Part shown: in pieces, positions 6,232-12,518 of the stretch
Numbering within the stretch: position 1 is the stretch's first letter
Layout of the letters: every line of letters begins with the position of its first letter
Assembly: GCA_018822065.1 (NCBI GenBank)
Contig: JAHJKV010000122.1
Location: 1 to 19,558, forward strand
Direction of reading: 5' to 3'
Length of the DNA: 19,558 bases
From: Pseudomonadota bacterium
Lineage (GTDB): Bacteria; Desulfobacterota; Desulfovibrionia; Desulfovibrionales; Desulfovibrionaceae
Translations under genes and position numbers: made by a program
The notes under the pieces: model-generated
The model's database searches: none
What the model saw: the letters and a program-made list of their open reading frames with translations, nothing else
Told to the model about the DNA's origin: nothing

Positions 6232-6906
6232 ATGTACTGGATAGCTTTTGGCGATATTCATGAACAAACCGGTATGCTGGGACATATCCCCGGACTGCGT
6301 GAGGCCCAGGGAGTGTTGCTCACCGGGGATCTGACCAACCGGGGCACCACCCAGGCCATACGCGAAGTCTATGACGATGTGGCGGCGTTCAACCCCAACA
6401 TCCAGGCGGTTATAGGAAACATGGATACCGACGAGGTGTCCTCATTCCTGGACCGCCGCGGGGCAAACCTGCACCTGAAAGCCATGAACCTGTTTCCCGA
6501 GTTGGACCGCCCTCGCGTCGGGGCCATCGGCGTGGGCTATTCCACCCCGACCCCATTCAACACCCCCAACGAAGTTTCAGAAGACCAGCTGGCTCAATGG
6601 CTGGATCAGGCCTGGGAACTGACCATGCCCTATGACTACATCGTCGCTGTCATCCACAACCCGCCCTACAAGAGCACCACGGACGATCTTGGCGGCGGCT
6701 CGCACGTGGGCAGCAAAGCCGTGCTTGATTTCATCAAGAAAAACAAGCCGATCATCTGCATCACCGGCCATATTCACGAGTCGAAAAGCGTGGATACCAT
6801 CGGCTCCACCACGGTCATCAACACCGGAATGCTCGCCCACGGCGGGTACGCGGTGATCGAAGCCTCGGGGAACAAGGTGACCGCCTCCCTGAACCAGGTA
6901 CGCTGA
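6232..6906 (+). CDS. Metallophosphoesterase (calcineurin-like)
   Basis: This is a 224-residue cytoplasmic phosphoesterase of unknown substrate. The metal-binding motifs of the calcineurin-like family are in order: Asp8-x-His10 (GDIH), Gly32-Asp33 (GDLTNRG), Gly62-Asn63 with Asp65 (GNMD), His142 (VIHNPP) and Gly179-His180-x-His182 (GHIH). GNMD replaces the common GNHD/E, as in YfcE/MJ0936-type small phosphodiesterases. ATG 6232 is chosen since AGGAG (6223-6227) precedes it and GDIH then falls at the usual place; a TTG at 6214 is the alternative. The gene leads an apparent operon with rlmH, two bases downstream. There is no signal peptide. Confidence 0.88.
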   Translation: MYWIAFGDIHEQTGMLGHIPGLREAQGVLLTGDLTNRGTTQAIREVYDDVAAFNPNIQAVIGNMDTDEVSSFLDRRGANLHLKAMNLFPELDRPRVGAIGVGYSTPTPFNTPNEVSEDQLAQWLDQAWELTMPYDYIVAVIHNPPYKSTTDDLGGGSHVGSKAVLDFIKKNKPIICITGHIHESKSVDTIGSTTVINTGMLAHGGYAVIEASGNKVTASLNQVR

Positions 6907-6908
6907 CC

Positions 6909-7376
6909 ATGCGCATTCGGCTGCTCTTTGTCGGCAAACTCAAGGAATCATTTACCCGGGACGGATGCGAACACTATCTGGGCAAGCTCAAACGATTCTT
7001 CACAGTTGAGCAGACCCTGCTCAAGGACGCCCCGGCCAAATTGCCCGCCGAGGAGAAAAAACGGGCTGAGGGCGAGACCATTCTAAAGGCGCTCACGCCC
7101 AAGGATTTCGTCATCGCCCTGGACGAGCATGGCAAGGAATGCACCTCCAGGCAACTGGCACAACAACTGACTCGCTGGATCGAAGACCCGAGCCGCACTC
7201 CCTGTTTTCTGATCGGCGGTCCCTTCGGGCTCTCGGAAGAGGCAAAAAACCGCGCCGACATAACGATTGCCCTGGGCAAGCCCACCTGGCCCCATGAACT
7301 CTGCCGGGTCATGCTCCTGGAACAACTCTACCGCGCCGCCAGCATCAACAAGGGTCTTCCCTACCACCACGACTAA
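6909..7376 (+). CDS. rlmH: 23S rRNA (pseudouridine1915-N3)-methyltransferase RlmH
   Basis: This 155-residue SPOUT-class methyltransferase uses SAM to methylate pseudouridine 1915 in helix 69 of 23S rRNA, acting on the assembled 70S ribosome. The family features are clear: N-terminal 'MRIRLLFVGKLKE', the SAM-binding trefoil loop 'LIGGPFGLSEE' near residue 102, 'HELCRVMLLEQLYRAASI' and the hallmark C-terminal 'YHHD'. The length is typical. It begins two bases after the phosphoesterase stop codon, so it is probably translated by coupling, since only a weak CAGG is seen upstream. A small acidic gene follows 17 bases later. Confidence 0.96.
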   Translation: MRIRLLFVGKLKESFTRDGCEHYLGKLKRFFTVEQTLLKDAPAKLPAEEKKRAEGETILKALTPKDFVIALDEHGKECTSRQLAQQLTRWIEDPSRTPCFLIGGPFGLSEEAKNRADITIALGKPTWPHELCRVMLLEQLYRAASINKGLPYHHD

Positions 7377-7393
7377 CCCCAAATGGAGCGATC

Positions 7394-7648
7394 ATGATCT
7401 TTTCGGAGTTGCTGGAGAAAATTGAAAACTACGTACGAAGCGGCGACCTAGCCTTCGAGTTCGAACATGCCGAGGACGCCCAGCGTGGCGAAATTTTGGA
7501 CTTTCTGGAACGGATCATGGATCTGGGCGAAGAGTGCGACCCCCTGGCCACCAAGCTGATCTTTCCCAATGCGGAGTTGGAGGCGGATGTCACCACCCAG
7601 ACAACACCCGACGACAATCAGACCGAGGGAACCACAGACCAGAAATAG
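7394..7648 (+). CDS. Small acidic protein of unknown function (84 aa)
   Basis: Not recognised. The product is a short acidic protein: residues 1-65 look helical and amphipathic (FSELLEKIENYVRSGDL, EILDFLERIMDLGEEC) and the last 20 residues are Thr/Asp/Gln-rich and probably disordered. It has no signal peptide, membrane segment or cysteine pair. GGAG (7386-7389) five bases before the ATG and a 17-base gap to rlmH support a real third gene of the operon. Its last 31 bases overlap the 3' end of rsmG on the other strand. It could be a partner of RlmH or the phosphoesterase, but that is only proximity. Confidence 0.75.
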   Translation: MIFSELLEKIENYVRSGDLAFEFEHAEDAQRGEILDFLERIMDLGEECDPLATKLIFPNAELEADVTTQTTPDDNQTEGTTDQK

Positions 7649-8283
7649 CGCTCGCCCCCGGCTGCCGGGTAGGCCTTGAAGCTTTCCAGCGACCACCGAT
7701 CTGGAAATGCACCCGAATGCGGGGGCATGTCATTGCTGAGAATAATCACCCGCCCCGAGTCCGTCAGCATGGACGGCACATAGTCGAGCAGCTTGTACCA
7801 GGGCATGAAGGCCCGGCTCAGGATCAGGTCGGCCAACACCGGCTCCCCGCCATCCGCCAGATGCTCCAAAACCTCTTCCGCTCTTCCCTCAAAGACGTTG
7901 GTGCGCTCAAGCTCGAGTTGGCCCAGGGCCGTACGCATGAAGGATACTCGCTTCTGGCGCACTTCGACCATCCAGTATTCCCCGGCATTCCATAGCATTC
8001 GCAACGGGATACCCGGCAATCCGGCCCCGGCACCCAGGTCGAGAGTCAGGGGACTCACCGGCAAGGCGAGTTCCTGCAGAAACGAGGCGAGGTGAATGGA
8101 GTCCACCACCAGGGTCTCGAAGATCGAGCGCCAGTTCGCCGGGCCGACCAGGTTCATGCGTCGGTTGTATTTGACCAGCACCTCCAGATAGAGCGCCAAC
8201 GGCTCAGCAACGGATTCCTCCAGGTCACAGCCAATCTTGGCCCCTGTCCGCATCAACTCACGTGCACCCGAACTTGGGTTCAT
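7618..8283 (-). CDS. rsmG: 16S rRNA (guanine527-N7)-methyltransferase RsmG (GidB)
   Basis: This 221-residue SAM-dependent enzyme makes m7G at position 527 of 16S rRNA; its loss can give low-level streptomycin resistance. The family signatures are 'KYNRRMNLVG' (38-47), the glycine-rich SAM loop 'LDLGAGAGLPGIPL' (81-94) and 'VLADLILSRAF' further on. The ATG overlaps the radA stop as ATGA (8280-8283), so translation is coupled to radA. In many bacteria rsmG sits next to gidA near the origin; here it is attached to radA. Its 3' end overlaps the small acidic gene tail to tail by 31 bases, without an obvious terminator. Confidence 0.94.
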   Translation of the reverse strand: MNPSSGARELMRTGAKIGCDLEESVAEPLALYLEVLVKYNRRMNLVGPANWRSIFETLVVDSIHLASFLQELALPVSPLTLDLGAGAGLPGIPLRMLWNAGEYWMVEVRQKRVSFMRTALGQLELERTNVFEGRAEEVLEHLADGGEPVLADLILSRAFMPWYKLLDYVPSMLTDSGRVIILSNDMPPHSGAFPDRWSLESFKAYPAAGGERYFWSVVPSV

Positions 8284-9605
8284 TTTCCCCTCCCGAACAG
8301 GCGTGCCTGGAGTTGTTGCAGGGTTTTACAGGTGCTTGGCTCGAATATCTCGGCATAGCCGAGTCGGGTGGCCTGCTTCATGCGGGTATCCTGCCCGGAC
8401 ACGGGTCTGATCTGGCCGTTCAGGTCCACCTCGCCCCAGAAAACAGCGCCCTCTGGCAATGGTCGGTCATAGAAGGAGGAGAGTGCCGCCGCGACCAGAC
8501 CGAGATCGAGCCCCGGATCGCGCATGGCCAGCCCGCCCGTGAGCTTGGCGTAAAGATCGTACTGGGAAAGATTGATGGCCAGCCGCTTCTCCATCACGGC
8601 CAGGATGAGGTGCAGCCGATTGGTATCGAAGCCCAAGGAGGTCCGGCGCGGAAAGTTCAGGATGCTCTTGGAGGCCAGCACCTGAACCTCCACGGCAAAG
8701 GGCCGCTGCCCCTCTATGGCCATGACCAGGGACGCGCCGGGCAGATCCGGGTCGTGCGCACCCAGAAACATGGTGGAGGGATCGTCCACGATGACCATAC
8801 CATCCTGCTTCATCTGGAAGACCACCAATTCGTCGCTCGGACCATAGCGATTCTTGAGCACGCGCAAAATGCGGGAAAAATGTTGCCGGTCGCCCTCCAG
8901 ATAGAGCACCGTGTCCACCATGTGTTCCAGGAGCTTGGGCCCGGCTATTTGCCCCTCCTTGGTGACATGCCCCACCAGTATGAGCGTGGTCTGGGTCCGC
9001 TTGGCGGCCTCCACCAGTTCTGCGGCCACGGCCCGCACCTGGCTCACCGAACCGGGGATGCCGTCCGCATTGGCGGAGCACAGGGTTTGGACCGAATCGA
9101 CCACGAGCAGTTCGGGGCAATCCGGGCCCTCCAGAATCTGCAGGGCGTCTTCGGAACGGGTGGTGGCCATGGCCAGGAGCCCTGGGCCAAGGAGTCCGAG
9201 CCGGACCGCCCGCGTCCGCAACTGCGCCAGACTCTCCTCGCCGGAAAGATACACAGCACCCGCGCCCAGGGCAGCCTGCTTCCCGGCCATTTGCAAAAGC
9301 AGCGTGGACTTGCCTATGCCTGGCTCGCCGCCCAGCAGGATGGCCCCGCCCGGCATGAGCCCGTCTCCGAGCACCTGGTCCAGGGAGGTGAAACCCGATG
9401 TCCGTCCAGCTCCCTGGGGCTCGGGGAGGTCCTCGAGCGGGCGCGGCCCGCCAGATTCACCCCCGGCGCGGACAGGCCGCGCACCCTTTCGGGTCACGGT
9501 CTGCTGCACCAGCGTGTTCCAGGCCCCGCAGCCGGGACACTGCCCCTGCCAGCGAGGCGACTGTCCTCCGCACTCGGAGCACTTGTAGATTTCTTTGGTC
9601 TTCAT
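8280..9605 (-). CDS. radA: DNA repair protein RadA (Sms)
   Basis: RadA is a RecA-like ATPase and DNA-branch-migration helicase that processes recombination intermediates. The 441-residue product shows the N-terminal zinc finger Cys9-x2-Cys12, Cys23-x2-Cys26, Walker A 'GEPGIGKST' (93-101), Walker B region 'LLVVDSVQT' (167-174) and the RadA-specific KNRYG (251-255; KNRFG in most relatives), then the Lon-protease-like C-terminal domain. The N-terminus fits the family, so ATG 9605 is likely right. Oddly, no Shine-Dalgarno precedes it: the upstream bases are the T-tract of a terminator (9611-9618), only five bases before the ATG. Expression must come by readthrough or from a promoter I cannot identify. 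It is translationally coupled to rsmG downstream. Confidence 0.96.
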   Translation of the reverse strand: MKTKEIYKCSECGGQSPRWQGQCPGCGAWNTLVQQTVTRKGARPVRAGGESGGPRPLEDLPEPQGAGRTSGFTSLDQVLGDGLMPGGAILLGGEPGIGKSTLLLQMAGKQAALGAGAVYLSGEESLAQLRTRAVRLGLLGPGLLAMATTRSEDALQILEGPDCPELLVVDSVQTLCSANADGIPGSVSQVRAVAAELVEAAKRTQTTLILVGHVTKEGQIAGPKLLEHMVDTVLYLEGDRQHFSRILRVLKNRYGPSDELVVFQMKQDGMVIVDDPSTMFLGAHDPDLPGASLVMAIEGQRPFAVEVQVLASKSILNFPRRTSLGFDTNRLHLILAVMEKRLAINLSQYDLYAKLTGGLAMRDPGLDLGLVAAALSSFYDRPLPEGAVFWGEVDLNGQIRPVSGQDTRMKQATRLGYAEIFEPSTCKTLQQLQARLFGRGK

Positions 9606-9610
9606 AGGGC

Positions 9611-9649
9611 AAAAAAAAGCCGGGAGAAGCCTCTCGCTCCTCCCGGCTT
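9611..9649 (-). terminator. Intrinsic terminator after the DUF3426 gene, directly before radA
   Basis: Reading leftward, AAGCCGGGAG (9649-9640) and CTCCCGGCTT (9626-9617) form a perfect 10-bp stem with a 13-base loop, followed by an unbroken run of eight T (including the stem end, 9618-9611). This is a textbook intrinsic terminator. It starts seven bases after the stop of the zinc-ribbon/DUF3426 gene and ends five bases before the radA start codon. Confidence 0.9.
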
Positions 9650-9656
9650 GTGATCA

Positions 9657-10859
9657 TCAGCGTTCCGGGTCTTTCGCGTCGAGCACGGTGATGCGATATT
9701 GCTCCACCTCGCCCTGCAGGTCGAAGAACACGACCATAAACGGCGTGGTCTCTCCCGGTTTGATGTAGGCGTTGTTCAAGTTGATGCCCCGGCTGGAGTT
9801 CAGATTCTCCTCGATGACATCCCGGTTTTCCACCTGCAACTGCAAGAGCGAAAGGGTGTTGCCGCAGAGCATCTCCTTGGACCCGATCACTTCGCTGGCC
9901 GCGTTGAACAGGGTCACCTCGATCTTGATCATCTCCTTGGGAGACTCGGACTTGTTCGCAGCCTGGCCTTCGACCACGAAGATCGGCCCCTCGACCTCGT
10001 TCTCAAGGGTATACTGCCGGAAATCGACGGGCTGGATGGACTTGAAATTCTCGTTGGGCTCGTCCATGGGCGCGGTGTCAGGACCTTCGGCCATTTCTCC
10101 GGAAGCATCGCCGGTCATCTCGCCCGTGGTCTCGTCAGACGCGGCACTCTTGATAAAGGGAACCCGGATAGGCAACTCGAAGGGCAACGAAACTTCCTTG
10201 GCCTGCATGGACTCGGGCAGCGACCAGAGACGGAAATGGTAAGTGAGCACCCCTACAACCAACGCAAGCAACAGGAGCATGAAGAGGGTCTTCAGCACCT
10301 TGCCGAAGCCGCCGCCACCGCCCCTTGTCTTCTTCTTCTTTTTGGGTCCATCCAGGCTGTCCTCGTCCAGGGAAGAGAACAGGCCGCCCACCTCTTCGTC
10401 ATCATCCTCTTCGTCGTCATCGACGGCATCGTCATCGTCATCGTCGTCATGGAGGTCTTCCTCGAAGGCGTCGTCATCAACGTCAAAATCTTCCTCTTCG
10501 TCCTCGTCCTCCAGACCGTCCATGGGATCGGCCTCTTCGTCCCCGGCATCGTCCTCGTCAAAATTCATGTCGCCAAGTCCGTCATCGTCATCATCGTCGT
10601 CATCGTCCTCCCCGGCACCCATGTCGCCACCGGCAACAGCTTCTTCGAAAGCGGCGTCAAAGTCCGACCCCTTGTCCTCCGGTTCCTGGGTCGCGGAATC
10701 GTCCAGCAGCACCTCCACCTCTTCTTCCGGGGTGATCGGCGGCGGCGTCACCTTGAACAGATGACTGCACTTCGAACATTTTACCTTGATCCCGGAGGCC
10801 GGAACCTTTTCGTCGGGCAGGTTGTACTTGGTGGCACAGTTAGGGCAGGAGACAATCAT
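9657..10859 (-). CDS. MJ0042-type zinc-ribbon membrane protein with DUF3426-like C-terminus
   Basis: The 400-residue protein opens with the zinc ribbon 'MIVSCPNCATKYNLP...VKCSKCSHLFKV' (Cys5, Cys8, Cys28, Cys31) typical of MJ0042/zinc_ribbon_5 proteins. Residues 45-170 are extremely acidic, with Asp runs up to nine long. A basic Lys5 patch (173-177) and Gly run lead into one membrane helix (about 189-208). Residues 270-400 resemble the DUF3426 extracytoplasmic domain ('FVVEGQAANKS', 'ILLYNA'-like 'VTLFNAASEVIG', 'PGETTPFMVVF'). With the ribbon in the cytoplasm the C-terminus would be periplasmic. Function is unknown; some family members are named as gliding or anti-sigma-like proteins without strong proof. 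AGAGG precedes the ATG. It follows hpt by 22 bases and ends at a terminator. Confidence 0.85.
   Translation of the reverse strand: MIVSCPNCATKYNLPDEKVPASGIKVKCSKCSHLFKVTPPPITPEEEVEVLLDDSATQEPEDKGSDFDAAFEEAVAGGDMGAGEDDDDDDDDDGLGDMNFDEDDAGDEEADPMDGLEDEDEEEDFDVDDDAFEEDLHDDDDDDDAVDDDEEDDDEEVGGLFSSLDEDSLDGPKKKKKTRGGGGGFGKVLKTLFMLLLLALVVGVLTYHFRLWSLPESMQAKEVSLPFELPIRVPFIKSAASDETTGEMTGDASGEMAEGPDTAPMDEPNENFKSIQPVDFRQYTLENEVEGPIFVVEGQAANKSESPKEMIKIEVTLFNAASEVIGSKEMLCGNTLSLLQLQVENRDVIEENLNSSRGINLNNAYIKPGETTPFMVVFFDLQGEVEQYRITVLDAKDPER
10391..10630. repeat. GAY-codon low-complexity tract
   Basis: On the plus strand this stretch is dominated by TCG/TCA/TCC trinucleotides, the complement of Asp (GAY) and Glu (GAR) codons in the acidic region of the zinc-ribbon membrane protein. 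Several runs are near-perfect trinucleotide repeats and could change length by slippage in steps of one codon. Confidence 0.7.
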
Positions 10860-10881
10860 GGGAGCCTCTTTATGATGAAAA

Positions 10882-11409
10882 CTAGGGATTTATCACTTCA
10901 TACAGCGCATCAAGCTCTCGATACTTCTCGGCATAGTCGAGGCCGTAGCCTACGAGAAATCCTTTGCCGGTCAGATCAAAGCCCACGAAATCGACACTCA
11001 AATCGATTTCCCGTCGTTCCTGCTTATCAACAAGTGCGCAAACTTTCAAACTTTGCGGCCCACGTTTTTCAATGACATGCTTCAAAAATTCAACGCTGCG
11101 TCCGGAATCAACGATATCCTCGATCAAAAGGACATGCTTGTCCTGGACCGGCACCTCCATATCCTTGGTAAAATGAACCTCTTTTCCCCGGTTCGTACCG
11201 CTTCCGTAACTTGACAGGCGAACAAAATCCATCTCCGGACCATTTTTCAGGCAACGCATAAGATCTGCAAAAAAGAGAAAGGCACCCTTGAGCACACAGA
11301 CGCAGACCACGGATTCACCTGCGTAGTATGTTTCGATCTCCGTTGCCAGTGTGCGGACACGTTTCTGAATATCTTCCGCAGATACGACTACTTCCATTTG
11401 ATGGTTCAT
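10882..11409 (-). CDS. hpt: Hypoxanthine phosphoribosyltransferase
   Basis: The 175-residue enzyme salvages hypoxanthine (and often guanine) with PRPP to IMP/GMP in the cytoplasm. Key motifs are 'VLKGAFLFFADL' (39-50), 'RLSSYGSGT' (64-72), the PRPP-binding loop 'VLLIEDIVDSGRS' (93-105) and the base-specificity region 'DFVGFDLTGKGFLVGYGLDYAEKYR' pattern near residues 140-164, with Lys and the Phe/Val of the purine pocket. The length is standard. GGAG five bases before ATG 11409 supports the start over Met5. It is in a compact leftward run, starting eight bases after the GNAT gene stops. Confidence 0.95.
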   Translation of the reverse strand: MNHQMEVVVSAEDIQKRVRTLATEIETYYAGESVVCVCVLKGAFLFFADLMRCLKNGPEMDFVRLSSYGSGTNRGKEVHFTKDMEVPVQDKHVLLIEDIVDSGRSVEFLKHVIEKRGPQSLKVCALVDKQERREIDLSVDFVGFDLTGKGFLVGYGLDYAEKYRELDALYEVINP

Positions 11410-11417
11410 GCGCGCTC

Positions 11418-11885
11418 CTACAAGGTGATGGTCATCGCGATTTCATCGCAGTCTGGAAATTTGGGGCAATTGATGCAATCGCCCCAAACCTTCTGCGGTA
11501 GATCGTCCTTGGGTGCCTCGACAAATCCGAGCCGGGCAAAAAAGGCCGGGGTATTGGTCAAAACAAAGACGGAATATATCCCGATGGTCACGGCCTCCGA
11601 CAGGCTGGCTTCGACCAGAAGCCGCCCCAACTGGTTCCCGCGATAGGGCTTGGCCACGGACAAGGACCGCACCTCGGCCAGGGCTTCCCAGCAGATGTTC
11701 AGGGCACAGCAGCCCAAAACCGCCCCGGTATCGCGATCAACAGCCACAAAAAAGTCCCGGAGCTGGCTGTAAAGCTGGGCATAGGAGCGAGGCAAGACCA
11801 GCCCCTCGTCCTCGGGGTTGTTCAGAAGCAAGGCGTGCATGGCCTTCACGTCCTGGATGCGGGCTTTTCGGATGAGCGGATTCAT
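11418..11885 (-). CDS. GNAT N-acetyltransferase, N-acetylglutamate synthase-like
   Basis: This is a 155-residue single GNAT domain. The acetyl-CoA loop is 'YRGNQLGRLL' (81-90) after the strand 'AEVRSLSVAKP', and 'AFFARLGF' (114-121) is the usual GNAT closing helix. The tail 'LPQKVWGDC' with Cys137, Cys140, Cys146 and 'CDEIAM' resembles stand-alone N-acetylglutamate synthases of the short ArgA type, which start arginine synthesis by acetylating glutamate. That assignment rests on the tail motif and on my memory of the family, so substrate is a probable rather than proven call. The three tail cysteines could bind a metal. It starts three bases after the TlpA-like gene ends. Confidence 0.82.
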   Translation of the reverse strand: MNPLIRKARIQDVKAMHALLLNNPEDEGLVLPRSYAQLYSQLRDFFVAVDRDTGAVLGCCALNICWEALAEVRSLSVAKPYRGNQLGRLLVEASLSEAVTIGIYSVFVLTNTPAFFARLGFVEAPKDDLPQKVWGDCINCPKFPDCDEIAMTITL

Positions 11886-11888
11886 GCG

Positions 11889-12401
11889 TTACCCGTCGAC
11901 TCTCAGGGCGTGCTCGACCAAAGCGTCCAACATCTTGGCGGGAAAAAAGCCCGACTTGTTCAGGAAGACATCGCCCTCGACATCATACATGACAAGATGA
12001 GGAATGGTGTAAATGCCATATGCCTGGGCCAGGTCGTTGGAGCCGTGATATTGCTCGGTCACAGGAATCTGCTCACCAAAGAAGGCGGCAATGCTCTCAG
12101 GCGTGGGGTCCAGGTTCACAAGCATGAGCTTGAGCTGGTCGGGACTGTACTTGGCAGCCAAGGTTTCCAGTTCGGGAATCTCCTGCTTGCAGGCCGGACA
12201 GCTCACGGACCAGAAGCAGAGAAACACCACCTTCCCCTTGTTTGCTGCCAGGAGAGTTTCCATACCCGCTGCATCTATGGACGTGATCTCGAAGGACGGA
12301 CTCGACGCAGGATCAGCTTCCGGCGAGGAGTCCGGCGCACCGGAACAGCCCGCCAGGGTCAAAACGCCGATGCACCATATGAGCAGTAACAGCTTGCGCA
12401 T
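11889..12401 (-). CDS. TlpA/ResA-like thioredoxin-fold lipoprotein
   Basis: The 170-residue protein has a lipoprotein signal peptide with lipobox L-A-G-C (Cys19), a short disordered Ser/Pro/Asp linker, then a thioredoxin fold. The redox motif is Cys68-Pro-Ala-Cys71 after 'VVFLCFWSVS', and the cis-proline is Pro134 in 'YTIPH'. Proteins of this kind are tethered to the membrane in the periplasm and reduce disulfides, for example in cytochrome c maturation or on partner proteins. The partner cannot be told here. AGAGG eight bases before the ATG supports the start. It is the first gene of the leftward run to hpt and beyond; 117 bases separate it from metH upstream. Confidence 0.9.
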   Translation of the reverse strand: MRKLLLLIWCIGVLTLAGCSGAPDSSPEADPASSPSFEITSIDAAGMETLLAANKGKVVFLCFWSVSCPACKQEIPELETLAAKYSPDQLKLMLVNLDPTPESIAAFFGEQIPVTEQYHGSNDLAQAYGIYTIPHLVMYDVEGDVFLNKSGFFPAKMLDALVEHALRVDG

Positions 12402-12518
12402 GATAAATACCTCTTTTCAATCGGGAGCATGTAGCAGAACCCAGTGCACCGGTAAAGCCCGGGCACCTCTCATGTAAGCCCGAACTGCCGGGCTGGCAAG
12501 ATGCCGCCGCAAAGCGGA

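Noticed and set aside
8262..9653. 463-codon open frame on the plus strand
   Set aside because: It is antisense to radA and part of rsmG, which have clear family motifs; the translated product has no recognisable domain and reflects GC-biased third positions.
9699..11075. 458-codon open frame on the plus strand
   Set aside because: It mirrors the zinc-ribbon/DUF3426 gene and hpt; the Val/Ile-rich stretches are the antisense reading of GAY codons, not a membrane protein.
12477..12494. Hairpin AGCCCG/CGGGCT after metH as an intrinsic terminator
   Set aside because: The stem is only six pairs and no T-tract follows on the minus strand, so termination is not supported.
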